A DNA stretch of 64,000 nt from Gloeocapsopsis sp. IPPAS B-1203 (GCF_002749975.1 NZ_PEIG01000008.1:186001-250000); one strand, 5' to 3'; positions 1-10,669 are shown, counted from the stretch's first letter. The notes: generated by a model from the sequence alone, not told the origin. Program-made: numbers and translations.

Positions 1-229
1 TAGCAACTCGTTGAGTTGGATCAATTTCAACTCGTTCGACTTGACCTGCATCAATTCTTTCTAGTAATTCACCATATGTGAGAGCGTTAGGCTCTCTTCT
101 TTGCGCTAGTGCTGGGCTTGCCACGAGCGTAGACTGTAACATAATCCAGCCTGCGGCGATCGCACCAGTAAAAGCTAAACCGCTTGCCGGTCTTTGGCGC
201 ATCAATGCTTTTTTTTGCGAACCTCTCAT
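1..229 (-). CDS. FtsH-type ATP-dependent zinc metalloprotease, N-terminus (cut by window edge)
   Basis: Only the first 76 codons lie in the window; the gene runs off the left edge. The protein starts with a basic stretch (MRGSQKKALMRQRP), followed by a hydrophobic segment at about residues 17-43 ending in a signal-like SPALAQ. The next segment, beginning NALTYGELLERIDAGQVERV, matches the start of the periplasmic/lumenal domain of cyanobacterial FtsH proteases, where a 'YGELLxxIxxGxVxxVEID' pattern follows the first membrane helix. FtsH forms membrane-bound hexamers that degrade damaged membrane proteins such as photosystem II D1. The AAA and protease domains are outside the window, so the call rests on the N-terminal pattern alone. 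A second ATG at 202 is an alternative start. Confidence 0.65.
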   Translation of the reverse strand, partial: MRGSQKKALMRQRPASGLAFTGAIAAGWIMLQSTLVASPALAQRREPNALTYGELLERIDAGQVERVEIDPTQRVA

Positions 230-398
230 ATTGATTGCCCTTTGTCTACTGCTTTAACCCAAGCACTTGCATTTGAGCGTTCTGCCTGAGCGTGAATAAA
301 AATTTAAAATTTATCTTGTCAAGATCTAGTTTAGCTTTCCTATAACTCCCTCTAGTATCACTAATAGCTCAATTTCTTGCGCTGGCATAACTTGAGAT

Positions 399-428
399 TT
401 GACACAACCGTAATAAGTTCCCTATAAT
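399..428 (+). promoter_or_regulatory. sigma-70 type promoter upstream of the FMN reductase
   Basis: A perfect -35 TTGACA (399-404) and a perfect -10 TATAAT (423-428) are separated by 18 bases and point towards the gene starting at 588. Transcription from here would give a leader of about 150 bases. The rest of the 230-587 gap is AT-rich and shows no other gene. Confidence 0.6.
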
Positions 429-587
429 TAAATCATACTCATAACGACTTCGCTTATACGAATTGACGAAAAAGAACTGTTTAGACGTTGCACTCAATCA
501 AGGATTTTGCTCCGAAGATGGATAACCGTATTTAAGTATTAACGAGATTAATTAGCGTTTTAGTAAACTTCTTCAAGGAGCAATTCA

Positions 588-1133
588 ATGGTCAAAATTG
601 TAGGAATTGGTGGTAGTTTAAGACCTGACTCTTATAGTCAACTGGCTTTAAGCTTAGCAGCAAGGCGAATTGAGGCTTTGGGTACAGAAGTTGAAGTTCT
701 CGATCTTAGGCAAATGAAATTACCATTTTGCGATGGAGGAGATGACTATTTAGACTATCCTGATGTAGCCAAACTGCAGAATACAGTCAAGCAAGCTGAC
801 GGTTTAATTTTGGCGACTCCAGAGTATCACGGTAGTGTAAGTGGTGTTCTAAAGAATGCTCTAGACCTGATGAGCTTTGAGCAGCTAGATAGCAAAGTTG
901 TTGGATTGATTAGCGTCCTCGGAGGTCAGTCTAATAGCAACGCATTAAATGATTTGCGAGTCATTATGCGTTGGGTACACGCTTGGGTAATTCCCGAACA
1001 AATTGCAGTTGGACAAGCATGGAAAGCTTTCAGTTCTGATGGAAAAATTTTAGATGAAAAACTTTCCCAGCGTTTCGATCAATTTGCTCAGAGTTTAGTG
1101 GAAAATACACGCAAGCTGCAAGGCGTTGCATAG
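588..1133 (+). CDS. NADPH-dependent FMN reductase family protein (quinone/chromate reductase-like)
   Basis: 181 residues, the usual length for the flavodoxin-like FMN_red family (SsuE/ChrR/ArsH relatives). The N-terminal IVGIGGSLRPDSYS is the phosphate-binding loop for FMN, and LATPEYHGSVSGVLKNALD at about residues 75-93 is the second family signature (PEY-x-G-x-x-G-x-LKNALD). Such soluble enzymes pass electrons from NAD(P)H through FMN to quinones, metals or azo compounds; the substrate cannot be read from sequence. The start is supported by AAGGAG about nine bases before the ATG. It stands alone between a consensus promoter on the left and a Crp/Fnr-type regulator on the right. Confidence 0.85.
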   Translation: MVKIVGIGGSLRPDSYSQLALSLAARRIEALGTEVEVLDLRQMKLPFCDGGDDYLDYPDVAKLQNTVKQADGLILATPEYHGSVSGVLKNALDLMSFEQLDSKVVGLISVLGGQSNSNALNDLRVIMRWVHAWVIPEQIAVGQAWKAFSSDGKILDEKLSQRFDQFAQSLVENTRKLQGVA

Positions 1134-1424
1134 CATGAGGTCTGATTGAGGTTATGTGTTTCCTGTTATAGCAATTGGTCATAGTTAACATCATAAAACT
1201 TTAGACCAGTTGCTTGCAGGACATTTTGACTTTAATAATGGCAAACCTTTCTAGTTTAGACTTATATTAAACCAATTCACAACCGTAATTTTATTGTTTT
1301 TTTTGATGAGTTTTGAAATCTACCCAAATATTTCCGTAAAATTACTATTGATTGCCGAAGAAGACTGCAATAGCGTGATAACAGTGTAATAGATGTACTT
1401 CTCGTACTGTGAGAGAGTATTGCA

Positions 1425-2009
1425 ATGCCAGACTCAGGTTCAGAGCCTTCTTTACCCTCTACGAAGTACACGTTTCGTCGCCGGAAACAGATTCCTCTTC
1501 AAACAGAAGTTTTGTGGAAAATTGAACGTGGGATTGTACGCACGTCTACTTGGACAGAAGATGGTACGTTAATTGTCTTAGGTTATTGGGGATCTGGTGA
1601 AGTTGTAGGGCAAGCAATATCTCGTATTCGTCCTTTTCAAATTGAATGCTTGACTGATGTAGAGTGTAGCGCTTTACCGTCTCATACATGGGGAAACATT
1701 TTAGAAGACGTTGTACAGCAGATGCAACAAACTGAAGAATTAATCCGGATCATCCGCAGAGAATCAGTTGCACTGAAATTGTGGGAGTTTTTGATTTGGC
1801 TTGATAAAAAATTTGGTTGTGATGTTAAGCAGGGGCGGCGGCTAGATTTACCTATTACTCATCAGGACATAGCAGATACAATTGGCTCAACAAGAGTAAC
1901 AGTGACAAGAATGTTGCGACAATTCGCAATAGAAGGAAAAATCCTGCGTCAGGGGTGGAGCATTATTATGTATGATTCTGATTTATTGGAGATGAGTAGA
2001 ATTAAGTGA
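1425..2009 (+). CDS. Crp/Fnr family transcriptional regulator
   Basis: 194 residues. The first half carries a cyclic-nucleotide-binding-like beta-roll (WKIERGIVRTSTWTEDGT, then YWGSGEVVGQ). The C-terminal half holds a winged helix-turn-helix at about residues 145-167 (THQDIADTIGSTRVTVTRML), which is the Crp/Fnr DNA-recognition signature. No Fnr-type cysteine cluster is visible, so an iron-sulfur sensor is unlikely. The N-terminus is shorter than in CRP and lacks an obvious complete cAMP pocket. It resembles the small NtcA-like regulators of cyanobacteria but is too divergent for that name. Target genes are unknown. The 290-base gap before it shows no other gene. Confidence 0.85.
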   Translation: MPDSGSEPSLPSTKYTFRRRKQIPLQTEVLWKIERGIVRTSTWTEDGTLIVLGYWGSGEVVGQAISRIRPFQIECLTDVECSALPSHTWGNILEDVVQQMQQTEELIRIIRRESVALKLWEFLIWLDKKFGCDVKQGRRLDLPITHQDIADTIGSTRVTVTRMLRQFAIEGKILRQGWSIIMYDSDLLEMSRIK

Positions 2010-2016
2010 GTTGTTC

Positions 2017-2038
2017 GGGCAGGCAAAATAGCCTACCC
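2017..2038. terminator. hairpin between convergent genes (GGGCAGGC / GCCTACCC)
   Basis: GGGCAGGC (2017-2024) pairs with GCCTACCC (2031-2038) with one mismatch and a six-base loop, between the convergent Crp/Fnr and ferrochelatase-like genes. There is no strong T-run. An equivalent element lies at 59842-59862, so it may be a dispersed repeat that also works as a bidirectional terminator. Confidence 0.4.
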
Positions 2039-2053
2039 TAAAGTTAAAGATTT

Positions 2054-3193
2054 TTAGTGATGATGGTGTTCGTGGTGATGGTGGTGATGGTGATGCGCCT
2101 GTACTGCTGCTAAGTGAGGATTGACTGCGATCACTTGCTCTGAAAGTAAAGCAGCAATTTGAGGATTAGCCCATTCTGCAGCCATTTTCAGAAAATCAGG
2201 GTGATCGTTCACACAAGGCATTTGCACATAAGTGATATTTTTGTGCTGGCGCTGCAAAGCATGAATAATATGATCGACATCGAGTAAAGTTTCATGATTT
2301 TCAGTAGCAAAGCCAATTGGCATAAACACAATCGCTTTAGCGCCAAGTTCAATCAAGTTTTTTGCAGCTACTGTCGCATTAGGCTGCGTCCATTCAATCA
2401 GCGGCGTGTCATGGTTCAGCCAGCCTACAGAAATCAGAGGATAGCGGTAGATTAATTGTTCTCTGACTTGCTCGTATAGTGCTTCACTTTCTGTAATTCC
2501 AGAAGTAAATCCTTTTGCCTTGTGCGGACAGCCGTGATTCATTAACACGATACCAATTTGGGAAGGTAGGTATGCTGCAGCCAGATCGCTAGCAATTTTT
2601 TCCTCAACCAGACGTGCCATTAAACCAATATAGGCAGATTCATTGTAAAAAGAGGGAATATAACGTTGAGCTTTGACCCAGTGTTCTTCACCGTCAGTCA
2701 GTGCTAAAGCTTTGTTGACTTGTTCTACTGCGATCCCGCTTGTGAAAATTGAATCAACAACGAGTAAGGGGTAAATCAGAATTTTGTCAAATCCTTGATC
2801 TTTAATCTCTGCTAAGACTTGTTCTGGAAGGAAGGGCGCACAGAAGTTAAATGCTTTGAATACTTGAACGCGATCTCCCCACTGTTGTTGTAAGTGCTTT
2901 TCAATGCCTGCACGTTGCTGCTCAAAAATGGCATTATGAGGAGAGATAAAGTGATCGTGTTGATGATCCCACTCATGGCGATCAAACAGCGCTAGTACTT
3001 TAGCTAAAGGTGGATAAATCCATGTTGGTACTGGGGCAAATTTAGCGGTCAGTAAATTTAAAGCTTGTTCGTTGTAGTTAGCAAAATCTTCGTAACTCTC
3101 GACTTCGCCGTAGCCCATCAGCAAGACGGCAACTCGGTCATTGCTAAAATGAGCAGATACTTGTTGTTGCTGTTTTTCAGGGATGGCAACCAA
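2054..3193 (-). CDS. ferrochelatase-like protein with C-terminal polyhistidine tail
   Basis: 379 residues. The fold signature of the ferrochelatase superfamily is clear: RVAVLLMGYGEVES near the N-terminus, a central IGIVLMNHGCPHKAKG in the place of the SAHG/SAHS active-site His segment, and IGFATENHETLLDVDH in the place of the FVSEHIETLxE segment with its catalytic Glu. The surrounding residues differ strongly from cyanobacterial HemH, and there is no C-terminal chlorophyll-binding helix. Instead the protein ends in a run of about twelve His broken by one Glu. This suggests a paralogue handling another metal or tetrapyrrole, which is inference. The start is TTG, preceded by GAGGA (3201-3205) at seven bases; no in-frame ATG lies nearby. 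Confidence 0.75.
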   Translation of the reverse strand: MVAIPEKQQQQVSAHFSNDRVAVLLMGYGEVESYEDFANYNEQALNLLTAKFAPVPTWIYPPLAKVLALFDRHEWDHQHDHFISPHNAIFEQQRAGIEKHLQQQWGDRVQVFKAFNFCAPFLPEQVLAEIKDQGFDKILIYPLLVVDSIFTSGIAVEQVNKALALTDGEEHWVKAQRYIPSFYNESAYIGLMARLVEEKIASDLAAAYLPSQIGIVLMNHGCPHKAKGFTSGITESEALYEQVREQLIYRYPLISVGWLNHDTPLIEWTQPNATVAAKNLIELGAKAIVFMPIGFATENHETLLDVDHIIHALQRQHKNITYVQMPCVNDHPDFLKMAAEWANPQIAALLSEQVIAVNPHLAAVQAHHHHHHHHEHHHH

Positions 3194-3344
3194 TTTACAT
3201 TCCTCGATGAAATTAATATGTAAACTTTTTAGTACGGTAGGTACTTGAAGCGCCTAACGATGCTGTCCATAGCTCACTAAGTACCGACACTATACCTAGG
3301 TTAACATCCCCGTAGGGGGCATAGCAGGTTTGTGCTGATCAGTT

Positions 3345-4739
3345 TTACAATCCTAAAATTAGCCGCGCTGTCCACAGATAAATTAAGACGCCCAAAACGT
3401 CAACTGCAGTTGTAATGAATGGTGCTGACATCAAAGCGGGATCGAGTTTGAGGGAACGAAACAAAAAGGGTAATGCTGAACCTGCGAAGGAAGCCAAAAT
3501 GGCAATGGCAAATAAACTCACTCCAACTGCGATCGCGACTGCTAGATTACCTTGTAAAAAATAAGCCCACACTGTTACAACAACAGCTAGCATAACTCCT
3601 AAAACTACGCCGGCAAGAGTTTCCCGCGATATGACTCTAAGAAACTTATTAATTTGCACTTCGTTGGTACTTAAGCCACGAATGACGACTGTAGAAGATT
3701 GCGCCCCCACATTACCACCAGTGTCAATTAGTAAGGGAATAAATGCTGCTAGTGCTACAACTTGTTCGAGAACTTCTTCTTCATTTTGAATAACTACTGC
3801 AGTCGCTGTATTTGTGATCAATAAAATCATTAGCCAAACGACACGTTTACGAGCAACAGTAAATAAGTTAGTTTGAAAATAATTACCACCACCGGCTTGA
3901 ACGCCACCTAGAGTATAAATATCTTCGGTAGTTTCTTCTTCTAAAATATCGATGACATCATCAACAGTCACGATCCCAACTAAACGTCGTTCGGTATCTA
4001 CGACAGGTACAGCTAAGAAGTCATAATCTTTGATGATACGCGCAACTTCTTCTTGATCGGTTTCGGTGTAGACGTGTACAGCATCCCGTGTCATGATCTC
4101 GCCAATAGTCTGATTGGGTTGGGCTGTCACAAGATCCCTAAGTGATAGGATGCCTACAAGTCTTCGTGCTGCATCTGAAACGTATAAGTAATAGATAGTT
4201 TCAGTAACATTGGCAACACTACGAATACGCTCTAATGCTTGAGCAACAGTCATTCCTTCTTTTAAAGATATATACTCTGGGGTCATAATGCGCCCAGCAG
4301 TATTGGGCTTGTAGCCTAAAAGTAAAGAAGTTGCTTGTCGTTCTTCAGGGCTTAGTTGCGTTAGCAGTCGCCGAACAATTTTTGCAGGCAATTCATCAAA
4401 CAGACGCGCCCGATCGTCAGGTGACATTTTGTCAACAATATCCAAGACATCTTGGTGTTTGAATTCCTCAATTAGCTTTTGTTGAATAGTAGGATCAAGA
4501 TACTCATAGACTTCTATTGCCTCATCTTTAGAAAGCAAGCGAAATGCGATCGCCTGCATGGCTTCTGGTAAACCCTCAATCGCTTCTGCAATATCTACAG
4601 GTTGTACAGGGACAAGTAAAGCTTTAGCACCTTGAAAATTTTGCTGCTCTAATAGTGTCTGTAACTGCATACGAACTAACTCTCGTAGTTCTTCCCGCGA
4701 CGCAGTTTGAGGGTGATTAGCGTTGTAGTCTTGAGTCAA
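3345..4739 (-). CDS. mgtE: magnesium transporter MgtE
   Basis: 464 residues, full length for MgtE. Domains in order: the superhelical MgtE N domain (about 20-140, including LPEAMQAIAFRLLSKDEAIEVYEYLDP and SPDDRARLFDELPAK), two CBS domains (about 145-270, with VGILSLRDLV and VGIVTVDDVIDIL), then a membrane domain of about five helices starting near 300 with the conserved PLLIDTGGNVGAQSSTVVIRGL. MgtE is a homodimeric Mg2+ channel gated by Mg2+ binding to the N and CBS domains. The start is TTG with a strong AAGGAGG six bases upstream. A small membrane-protein gene and a two-component pair follow on the same strand at higher coordinates, that is, upstream in transcription. Confidence 0.95.
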   Translation of the reverse strand: MTQDYNANHPQTASREELRELVRMQLQTLLEQQNFQGAKALLVPVQPVDIAEAIEGLPEAMQAIAFRLLSKDEAIEVYEYLDPTIQQKLIEEFKHQDVLDIVDKMSPDDRARLFDELPAKIVRRLLTQLSPEERQATSLLLGYKPNTAGRIMTPEYISLKEGMTVAQALERIRSVANVTETIYYLYVSDAARRLVGILSLRDLVTAQPNQTIGEIMTRDAVHVYTETDQEEVARIIKDYDFLAVPVVDTERRLVGIVTVDDVIDILEEETTEDIYTLGGVQAGGGNYFQTNLFTVARKRVVWLMILLITNTATAVVIQNEEEVLEQVVALAAFIPLLIDTGGNVGAQSSTVVIRGLSTNEVQINKFLRVISRETLAGVVLGVMLAVVVTVWAYFLQGNLAVAIAVGVSLFAIAILASFAGSALPFLFRSLKLDPALMSAPFITTAVDVLGVLIYLWTARLILGL

Positions 4740-4745
4740 GGTGAA

Positions 4746-4752
4746 CCTCCTT
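4746..4752 (-). promoter_or_regulatory. strong ribosome binding site fixing a TTG start for mgtE
   Basis: On the minus strand AAGGAGG lies six bases before the TTG at 4739. The strength and spacing of this Shine-Dalgarno sequence decide the unusual start codon. Confidence 0.75.
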
Positions 4753-4875
4753 CTGAGTCAAATAAAGTGCGCAGCTATATCAGCGCAAGGCTTAATAACT
4801 TGACAGAATTACAAAGATATTAATCGAAGATTAAGCAACTACCCTTTTGATAGCGAGGATGTTCGTTGTTTACAC

Positions 4876-5238
4876 TTATCCCTTTACTAAGTTACTCAGT
4901 AATGGATTTTCTAGGATATTAAATTGCAGCAGTAATACAACGACAATCGTGTAAACAGTAGACGAAATTAAGCCAATCAGTAAATCTTTCTTGAGACTTC
5001 GTTCTGATTGTTGTAGAACATCAGCAGCCCCAAATTGCATCAGTAGAAAACCTGCAATATTAGAAATCCAATAGCCTACTATCGAAAAAGGCAAAAATAA
5101 ATCTGCATTAAACAAACCAAAAATATAACTAAAAAAATAGGCAATTGGTAAATTAAAAAACAGATCGTTCCACCAAGACAGTGGCGATAGCATATATCCC
5201 AAAATAAAAATAAGACTCCCTCTTAACTTAATTAACAT
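4876..5238 (-). CDS. small hypothetical membrane protein
   Basis: 120 residues, very hydrophobic, with about four predicted membrane segments (LIFILGYMLSPLSWW, IAYFFSYIFGLF, FSIVGYWISNIAGFLLMQF and LIGLISSTVYTIVVVLLL). I do not recognise the family. It sits 34 bases downstream of the histidine kinase stop and on the same strand, so it may be co-transcribed with the two-component pair, possibly as a target or accessory membrane protein. No catalytic motif is visible. Confidence 0.65.
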   Translation of the reverse strand: MLIKLRGSLIFILGYMLSPLSWWNDLFFNLPIAYFFSYIFGLFNADLFLPFSIVGYWISNIAGFLLMQFGAADVLQQSERSLKKDLLIGLISSTVYTIVVVLLLQFNILENPLLSNLVKG

Positions 5239-5272
5239 TAATCACGATCCTTGTGACAAGAAAATGACAGGT

Positions 5273-6550
5273 TTATGACATTGTGAGGGGTAATTTGATT
5301 GTAAAAGTAGATCCTTGGGCATAGGTACTACTAACATTAATCTGCCCACCATGAGCTTGCACGAGTTGCTGGGCAATCGCAAGTCCTAAACCAAAACCAC
5401 CACTTTTTCTAGTGCGTTCAGTATCAACACGATAAAACCGTTCAAAAATATAAGGCAAATCTTGGGAAGGAATGCCAATCCCACTATCTTCAACTACGAT
5501 TTCTGCCCAACGCGATCGCACAGCAAGACGCAACTGCACTTTACCACCAGCAGGAGTATACTTAAAGGCATTATCTAGCAAGTTCATCACTGCCTGGTGA
5601 ATTAAACTATAATCTGCAAAAATTTTGACTGGATACGGTGGCAAGTTTGTCGTAAAAATCAGTGCATTTGTATTGTTTTCTACTTGGTATCGTGCTATTT
5701 CTTGTAGTAATTGAGTTAGATCAATTTCTTGTAAAGATTCAGGCGCAGCAATTCCTTGCTGTCGCGCTAGTAGTAATAAATTGCTAACCAAGGTACTCAT
5801 TGATTTAGCAACTTCGACAATCTTTTCTAGACGGAAACGTTGCTGAGAACTATCTTCTGAGAGTAGTCCAACTTGTGCATTGCTGAGAATTGCTGCAAGT
5901 GGTGTACGTAGTTCGTGGGAAGCATCGGCGGTAAAGCGTTGTAATTGAATGTAAGCTTGACGAATTGGCTGCATTGCTAATCCTCCCAAAAACCAACCCG
6001 TCAACGCAATAATGAATATTGTGATTGGTACTGCTAAAGCTAAAAATAATCGTAATTGACTAAGCGAATCTTGTGCAGCAGCTAAAGGTGTTGCAATTTG
6101 CAAATAACCAATAACAGTGTCATTTTTTTCGACAACTAATGTTACTTGACGCAGCCAAGGCTGAAGCTGATTCGGTGTTGAATATTTAGTATTTTTAATT
6201 GTATGAAAACCAATTGCTGTTGTTAGTTGTGATGGTGGTGGAGTGCCAAAAAATCGGACAATTTGCTTTTGGGGATTGTACCAACGGGCATAAACTAATT
6301 CTGTATCTTCTGGTAAGGGATTATTACCTAACCAGGGAACATTTTCTAGGTCTACTCGCCGTTCTCCTGGTTCAAGGCGATAATCTACATTAGCAGCGAT
6401 CGCCCGCGTTTTTTTGTAGAGTAGGCGATCGACAACTTCAAGTTCATCTTCAACTTCCTGATAATAGACAACAGTAGCGAAGACAACTAAGATACTTCCC
6501 ATCGAGAGAGTAAACCAGCGTGCTAAATTTCGACGACTGCGGTTGAACAT
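5273..6550 (-). CDS. rppB: two-component sensor histidine kinase, RppB-like
   Basis: 425 residues. Layout: membrane helix at about 12-30, an extracytoplasmic sensor region of roughly 130 residues, a second helix at about 170-192 ([23 protein letters not shown]), then the HisKA domain with the phosphoacceptor His in [12 protein letters not shown], and the HATPase domain with N-box [11 protein letters not shown]1 VEDSGIGIP and G2 GFGLGLAI. All catalytic motifs are intact. The partner response regulator lies upstream on the same strand. Its close likeness to cyanobacterial RppA suggests the RppA/RppB (NrsR/NrsS) family, implicated in nickel and redox responses; the actual signal here is unknown. 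The 210-base gap to the regulator contains short tandem repeats. Confidence 0.85.
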   Translation of the reverse strand: MFNRSRRNLARWFTLSMGSILVVFATVVYYQEVEDELEVVDRLLYKKTRAIAANVDYRLEPGERRVDLENVPWLGNNPLPEDTELVYARWYNPQKQIVRFFGTPPPSQLTTAIGFHTIKNTKYSTPNQLQPWLRQVTLVVEKNDTVIGYLQIATPLAAAQDSLSQLRLFLALAVPITIFIIALTGWFLGGLAMQPIRQAYIQLQRFTADASHELRTPLAAILSNAQVGLLSEDSSQQRFRLEKIVEVAKSMSTLVSNLLLLARQQGIAAPESLQEIDLTQLLQEIARYQVENNTNALIFTTNLPPYPVKIFADYSLIHQAVMNLLDNAFKYTPAGGKVQLRLAVRSRWAEIVVEDSGIGIPSQDLPYIFERFYRVDTERTRKSGGFGLGLAIAQQLVQAHGGQINVSSTYAQGSTFTIKLPLTMS

Positions 6551-6590
6551 GACTAGAGATCAGGAATCGGGGGAGCAGAGGGTGGTAGGG

Positions 6591-6614
6591 TATGAGGGTA
6601 TGAGGGTATGAGGG
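6591..6614. repeat. tandem octamer TATGAGGG, three copies
   Basis: Three perfect head-to-tail copies of TATGAGGG lie between the response regulator and the kinase of the two-component pair. Confidence 0.85.
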
Positions 6615-6701
6615 AAAAATAGTAATTAAATCTCTCAATCTCTACAACTCGCTTACTCACCTACTCTACAACGCTCCCACGCTCCTACTCTCCCACACTT
6701 C

Positions 6702-6729
6702 CACTAGTCACTAACCCCTAACCCCTCAC
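6702..6729. repeat. degenerate heptamer array (CACTAGT, CACTAAC, CCCTAAC, CCCTCAC)
   Basis: Four successive seven-base units of related sequence precede a CGGACTTCGTCCCGCTGCGC element. They belong to the short tandem heptamer class found at several gene ends in this window. Confidence 0.6.
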
Positions 6730-6760
6730 TCCGGACTTCGTCCCGCTGCGCTAACACTCC

Positions 6761-7444
6761 TCACCCCTCTTCTTCCGGTGGATTTAAGCGATACCCCATA
6801 CCATAAATTGTTTCAATCCAATCAGCCGCATTAATGCTTTGTAACCGCTGACGTAGTCGGCGGACTAAGGTTGTAACTGCATTACTTTCCGGTTCTGTAC
6901 CCCATTCCCAAAGCGCTTCTTCAATTTGATCGCGAGTGAGTACTTGACGGGGATGGCGAAAAAAGTATTCTAGTAACTGAAATTCTCGTGTAGATAGTTG
7001 CACGGTTGTATGATTGCGTTCAACGGCAAGACTATTGAGATGTAATTGCAAGTCTGCCATCCGTAGCGTATCCCCTTGCCATAATGGCGATCGCCTGCCT
7101 AAAGCTCGAACTCGTGCTAAAAGTTCCATAATATCTGTAGGCTTGACTAGATAATCATCTGCGCCAGCATCTAAACCTGTGACTTTATCTGCTGTCGTAT
7201 CCTTTGCTGTTAGCATCAACACAGGAGCAGTTTTACCAGCTTGGCGAAACTGTTGACATAAACTTAAACCACTGACACGCGGTAGCAGCCAATCCAAAAT
7301 GAGTAAATCGTATTCTTTTTGAGATAATAGCCACTGTGCCGTTTCCCCATCTTCAACACCATCGACAATATGTCCAGCTTGCGACAAAGCAGCATAAAGT
7401 GGTTCTAATTGCGCGGGGTCGTCTTCTACGAGTAAGATTCTCAT
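6761..7444 (-). CDS. rppA: response regulator, OmpR/PhoB family, RppA-like
   Basis: Starting at the ATG of MRILLVEDD gives 227 residues; a further ten codons upstream are open but not family-like. The receiver domain has the acidic pair (VEDD), the phosphoacceptor Asp in LLILDWLLPRVSG, the conserved Thr/Ser in LMLTAKD and the Lys in DYLVKPTD. The C-terminal winged helix (about 130-225) contains LSTREFQLLEYFFRHPRQVLTR and NAVTTLVRRLRQRL. The sequence closely recalls cyanobacterial RppA. Its cognate kinase is the next gene downstream, and a membrane-protein gene is divergent on the other side. The stop lies near a dispersed repeat. Confidence 0.9.
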   Translation of the reverse strand: MRILLVEDDPAQLEPLYAALSQAGHIVDGVEDGETAQWLLSQKEYDLLILDWLLPRVSGLSLCQQFRQAGKTAPVLMLTAKDTTADKVTGLDAGADDYLVKPTDIMELLARVRALGRRSPLWQGDTLRMADLQLHLNSLAVERNHTTVQLSTREFQLLEYFFRHPRQVLTRDQIEEALWEWGTEPESNAVTTLVRRLRQRLQSINAADWIETIYGMGYRLNPPEEEG

Positions 7445-7534
7445 ATAGCGCGATCGCCTACGAATGATGCACATAGTAAGTAAACAACACTCCAGCGTAC
7501 GTCTGTCACCGGAAAGATTGTTACAAGATTCCTT

Positions 7535-7936
7535 TTGCGTCGCCGTATGACTTCATTTCGCTGGTTCAGAGCATTATATACACTTGGGCTAGAGTTTTTG
7601 CTAGCGCTACCTCTTCTTGGATGTGCCTTCTGGTTTGCCACGAGTGTGTTGACAGATCATGTACTGAGTCGTCCCTATGGTACAACGACTCAACTCGAAG
7701 CTGATACTCAACTTGAAGTGCATCTTTCTGTCACTGTCGTCGTTATTCAAGCTGAAGTCGATCAGCAACAAGGATTTACGAAAGTTGAAGTGATGACGAA
7801 AGACTCTGTATTGAAAAAGTTAAATTTCATTTTTCCCGTTACTGACTTTGACCAACTTGAAGCTACGATTGCTCAAGAACTCGGACTTTCACGCGAAAAT
7901 GTCCGGAGATTGGTGCGTTATCAAGTCAGGAACTAA
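7535..7936 (+). CDS. hypothetical membrane-anchored protein divergent from rppA
   Basis: 133 residues: a short basic N-terminus, a membrane helix at about 10-38 (ALYTLGLEFLLALPLLGCAFWFATSVL), and a soluble remainder rich in beta-type sequence (LEADTQLEVHLSVTVVVIQAEVD, then KVEVMTKDSVLKKLNFIFPVTDFDQLEATIAQELG). No known domain is recognised. It is divergently placed 90 bases from the rppA start, so shared regulation by RppA is possible. The second Met (MTSFRWF) is an equally good start. Confidence 0.6.
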   Translation: MRRRMTSFRWFRALYTLGLEFLLALPLLGCAFWFATSVLTDHVLSRPYGTTTQLEADTQLEVHLSVTVVVIQAEVDQQQGFTKVEVMTKDSVLKKLNFIFPVTDFDQLEATIAQELGLSRENVRRLVRYQVRN

Positions 7937-8105
7937 CATAGAATTTGCTTCTAGCAAAGTAGGGAAGAAATGGGAATGGGTAATTGGTAATCGGCAGAAG
8001 TTACCAGGTGTCAGCCCTAGCTATTTTTATTACTAATTGGAGATGAATATGTTCTACTAAACAAGATAAAAGATTGTCTGTTCGCTATGAATATTTTTTA
8101 GCAAA

Positions 8106-9500
8106 ATGACAACTAGCCAAAACAGAGATGAGCTAATTCAAGAAGCAAGAGCATTACTTGATAAATCGATTCTCTACTATCAAGGGCGTCCAGTAGGAAC
8201 AGTAGCAGCAGACGATCCTGAGATGGATGCGTTGAATTACGATCAGTGCTTTGTACGTGATTTTGTTGTATCGGCGATCGCGTTTTTAACTGAGGGACAA
8301 ATAGAAATCGTGCGTGATTTCTTGGTTGTGACGCTCAAACTACAAAGTCATGAAAAGGAAATGGACTGTTTTCGTCCAGGACCAGGGCTAATGCCTGCAA
8401 GTTTTAAAGTAGAATGCGTTGATGGCAAAGAACGCTTAATTGCTGATTTTGGCGAACACGCGATCGCCAGAGTCCCCCCAGTAGATTGCTGTTTGTGGTG
8501 GATCGTGTTACTACGCGCTTATGTGAAAGCAACAGGAGACATCAAACTCGCCCACCAAGCTGATTTTCAAGCAGGAATCAAACTTATTCTTGATTTGTGC
8601 TTAGTACATCGCTTTGCGATGTATCCGACGATGCTAGTTCCTGATGGTGCTTTTATGATCGATCGTCGGATGGGCGTTTATGGTCATCCTTTAGAAATTC
8701 AAGTTTTATTTTATGCAGCTTTACGTGCAGCTAAAGAGTTACTACTACCAGATAACAATGGCGATGAATATCTTGATGCTGTAAAACACCGTTTGGGAAC
8801 TTTAGGATATCATATCCGCGAGTATTATTGGTTAAATTTACAACGTTTAAATGAAATTTATCGCTTTACTGGTGAAGAATTTGGGCACGAAGTTGCTAAT
8901 AAATTTAATATTTACGCTGATTCTATCCCCGCTTGGTTAACAGAATGGTTGCCAGAAAATGGGGGTTATCTAGCCGGAAATTTAGGTCCAGGAAGAATGG
9001 ATTTTCGCTTTTTTGCTTTGGGAAACTTGATGGCAATTTTAATTTCCTTAGCTAGTGAGGAAGAATCTCAACAAATCATGAATTTGATCGAAGATCGCTG
9101 GCACGATTTAGTAGGATATATGCCAATGAAAATTTGTTTTCCTGCTGTTGAGGGTGCTGACTGGCGGACTGTGACAGGATGCGATCCTAAAAATCGACCG
9201 TGGTCGTATCATAATGGGGGAAATTGGCCTATATTACTGTGGATGCTAACTGCTGCGGCAATTAAAACCAATCGTCAAGAACTTGCCCAAAAAGCGATCG
9301 CGATCGCTGAAGAACGTTTAGGTAAAGATCAATGGCCTGAATACTACGATGGTAAAAATGGGCGATTAATTGGCAAAGAATCAAGAAGATATCAAACTTG
9401 GAGCATTGCTGGGTATTTAGCAGCAAAAGATATGATAGATAATCCAGCATTAATTGAATTAATGAGCTTTGATGAAAATCCTGAGTTTTTAACTTGTTAA
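8106..9500 (+). CDS. alkaline/neutral invertase (glycoside hydrolase family 100)
   Basis: 464 residues, the normal size for cyanobacterial neutral invertase. Typical GH100 stretches are present: [29 protein letters not shown], the repeated [14 protein letters not shown] region, [36 protein letters not shown], and [12 protein letters not shown] near the C-terminus. The enzyme hydrolyses sucrose to glucose and fructose in the cytoplasm without attacking other fructosides. In the GH100 family the catalytic acids are Asp and Glu residues in the [13 protein letters not shown] and late Glu segments; the first is visible here. It is followed after 66 bases by the tocopherol cyclase gene on the same strand. 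Confidence 0.95.
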   Translation: MTTSQNRDELIQEARALLDKSILYYQGRPVGTVAADDPEMDALNYDQCFVRDFVVSAIAFLTEGQIEIVRDFLVVTLKLQSHEKEMDCFRPGPGLMPASFKVECVDGKERLIADFGEHAIARVPPVDCCLWWIVLLRAYVKATGDIKLAHQADFQAGIKLILDLCLVHRFAMYPTMLVPDGAFMIDRRMGVYGHPLEIQVLFYAALRAAKELLLPDNNGDEYLDAVKHRLGTLGYHIREYYWLNLQRLNEIYRFTGEEFGHEVANKFNIYADSIPAWLTEWLPENGGYLAGNLGPGRMDFRFFALGNLMAILISLASEEESQQIMNLIEDRWHDLVGYMPMKICFPAVEGADWRTVTGCDPKNRPWSYHNGGNWPILLWMLTAAAIKTNRQELAQKAIAIAEERLGKDQWPEYYDGKNGRLIGKESRRYQTWSIAGYLAAKDMIDNPALIELMSFDENPEFLTC

Positions 9501-10652
<1,152 letters not shown>

Positions 10653-10669
10653 ACAGTGGGAGGTTAGGT

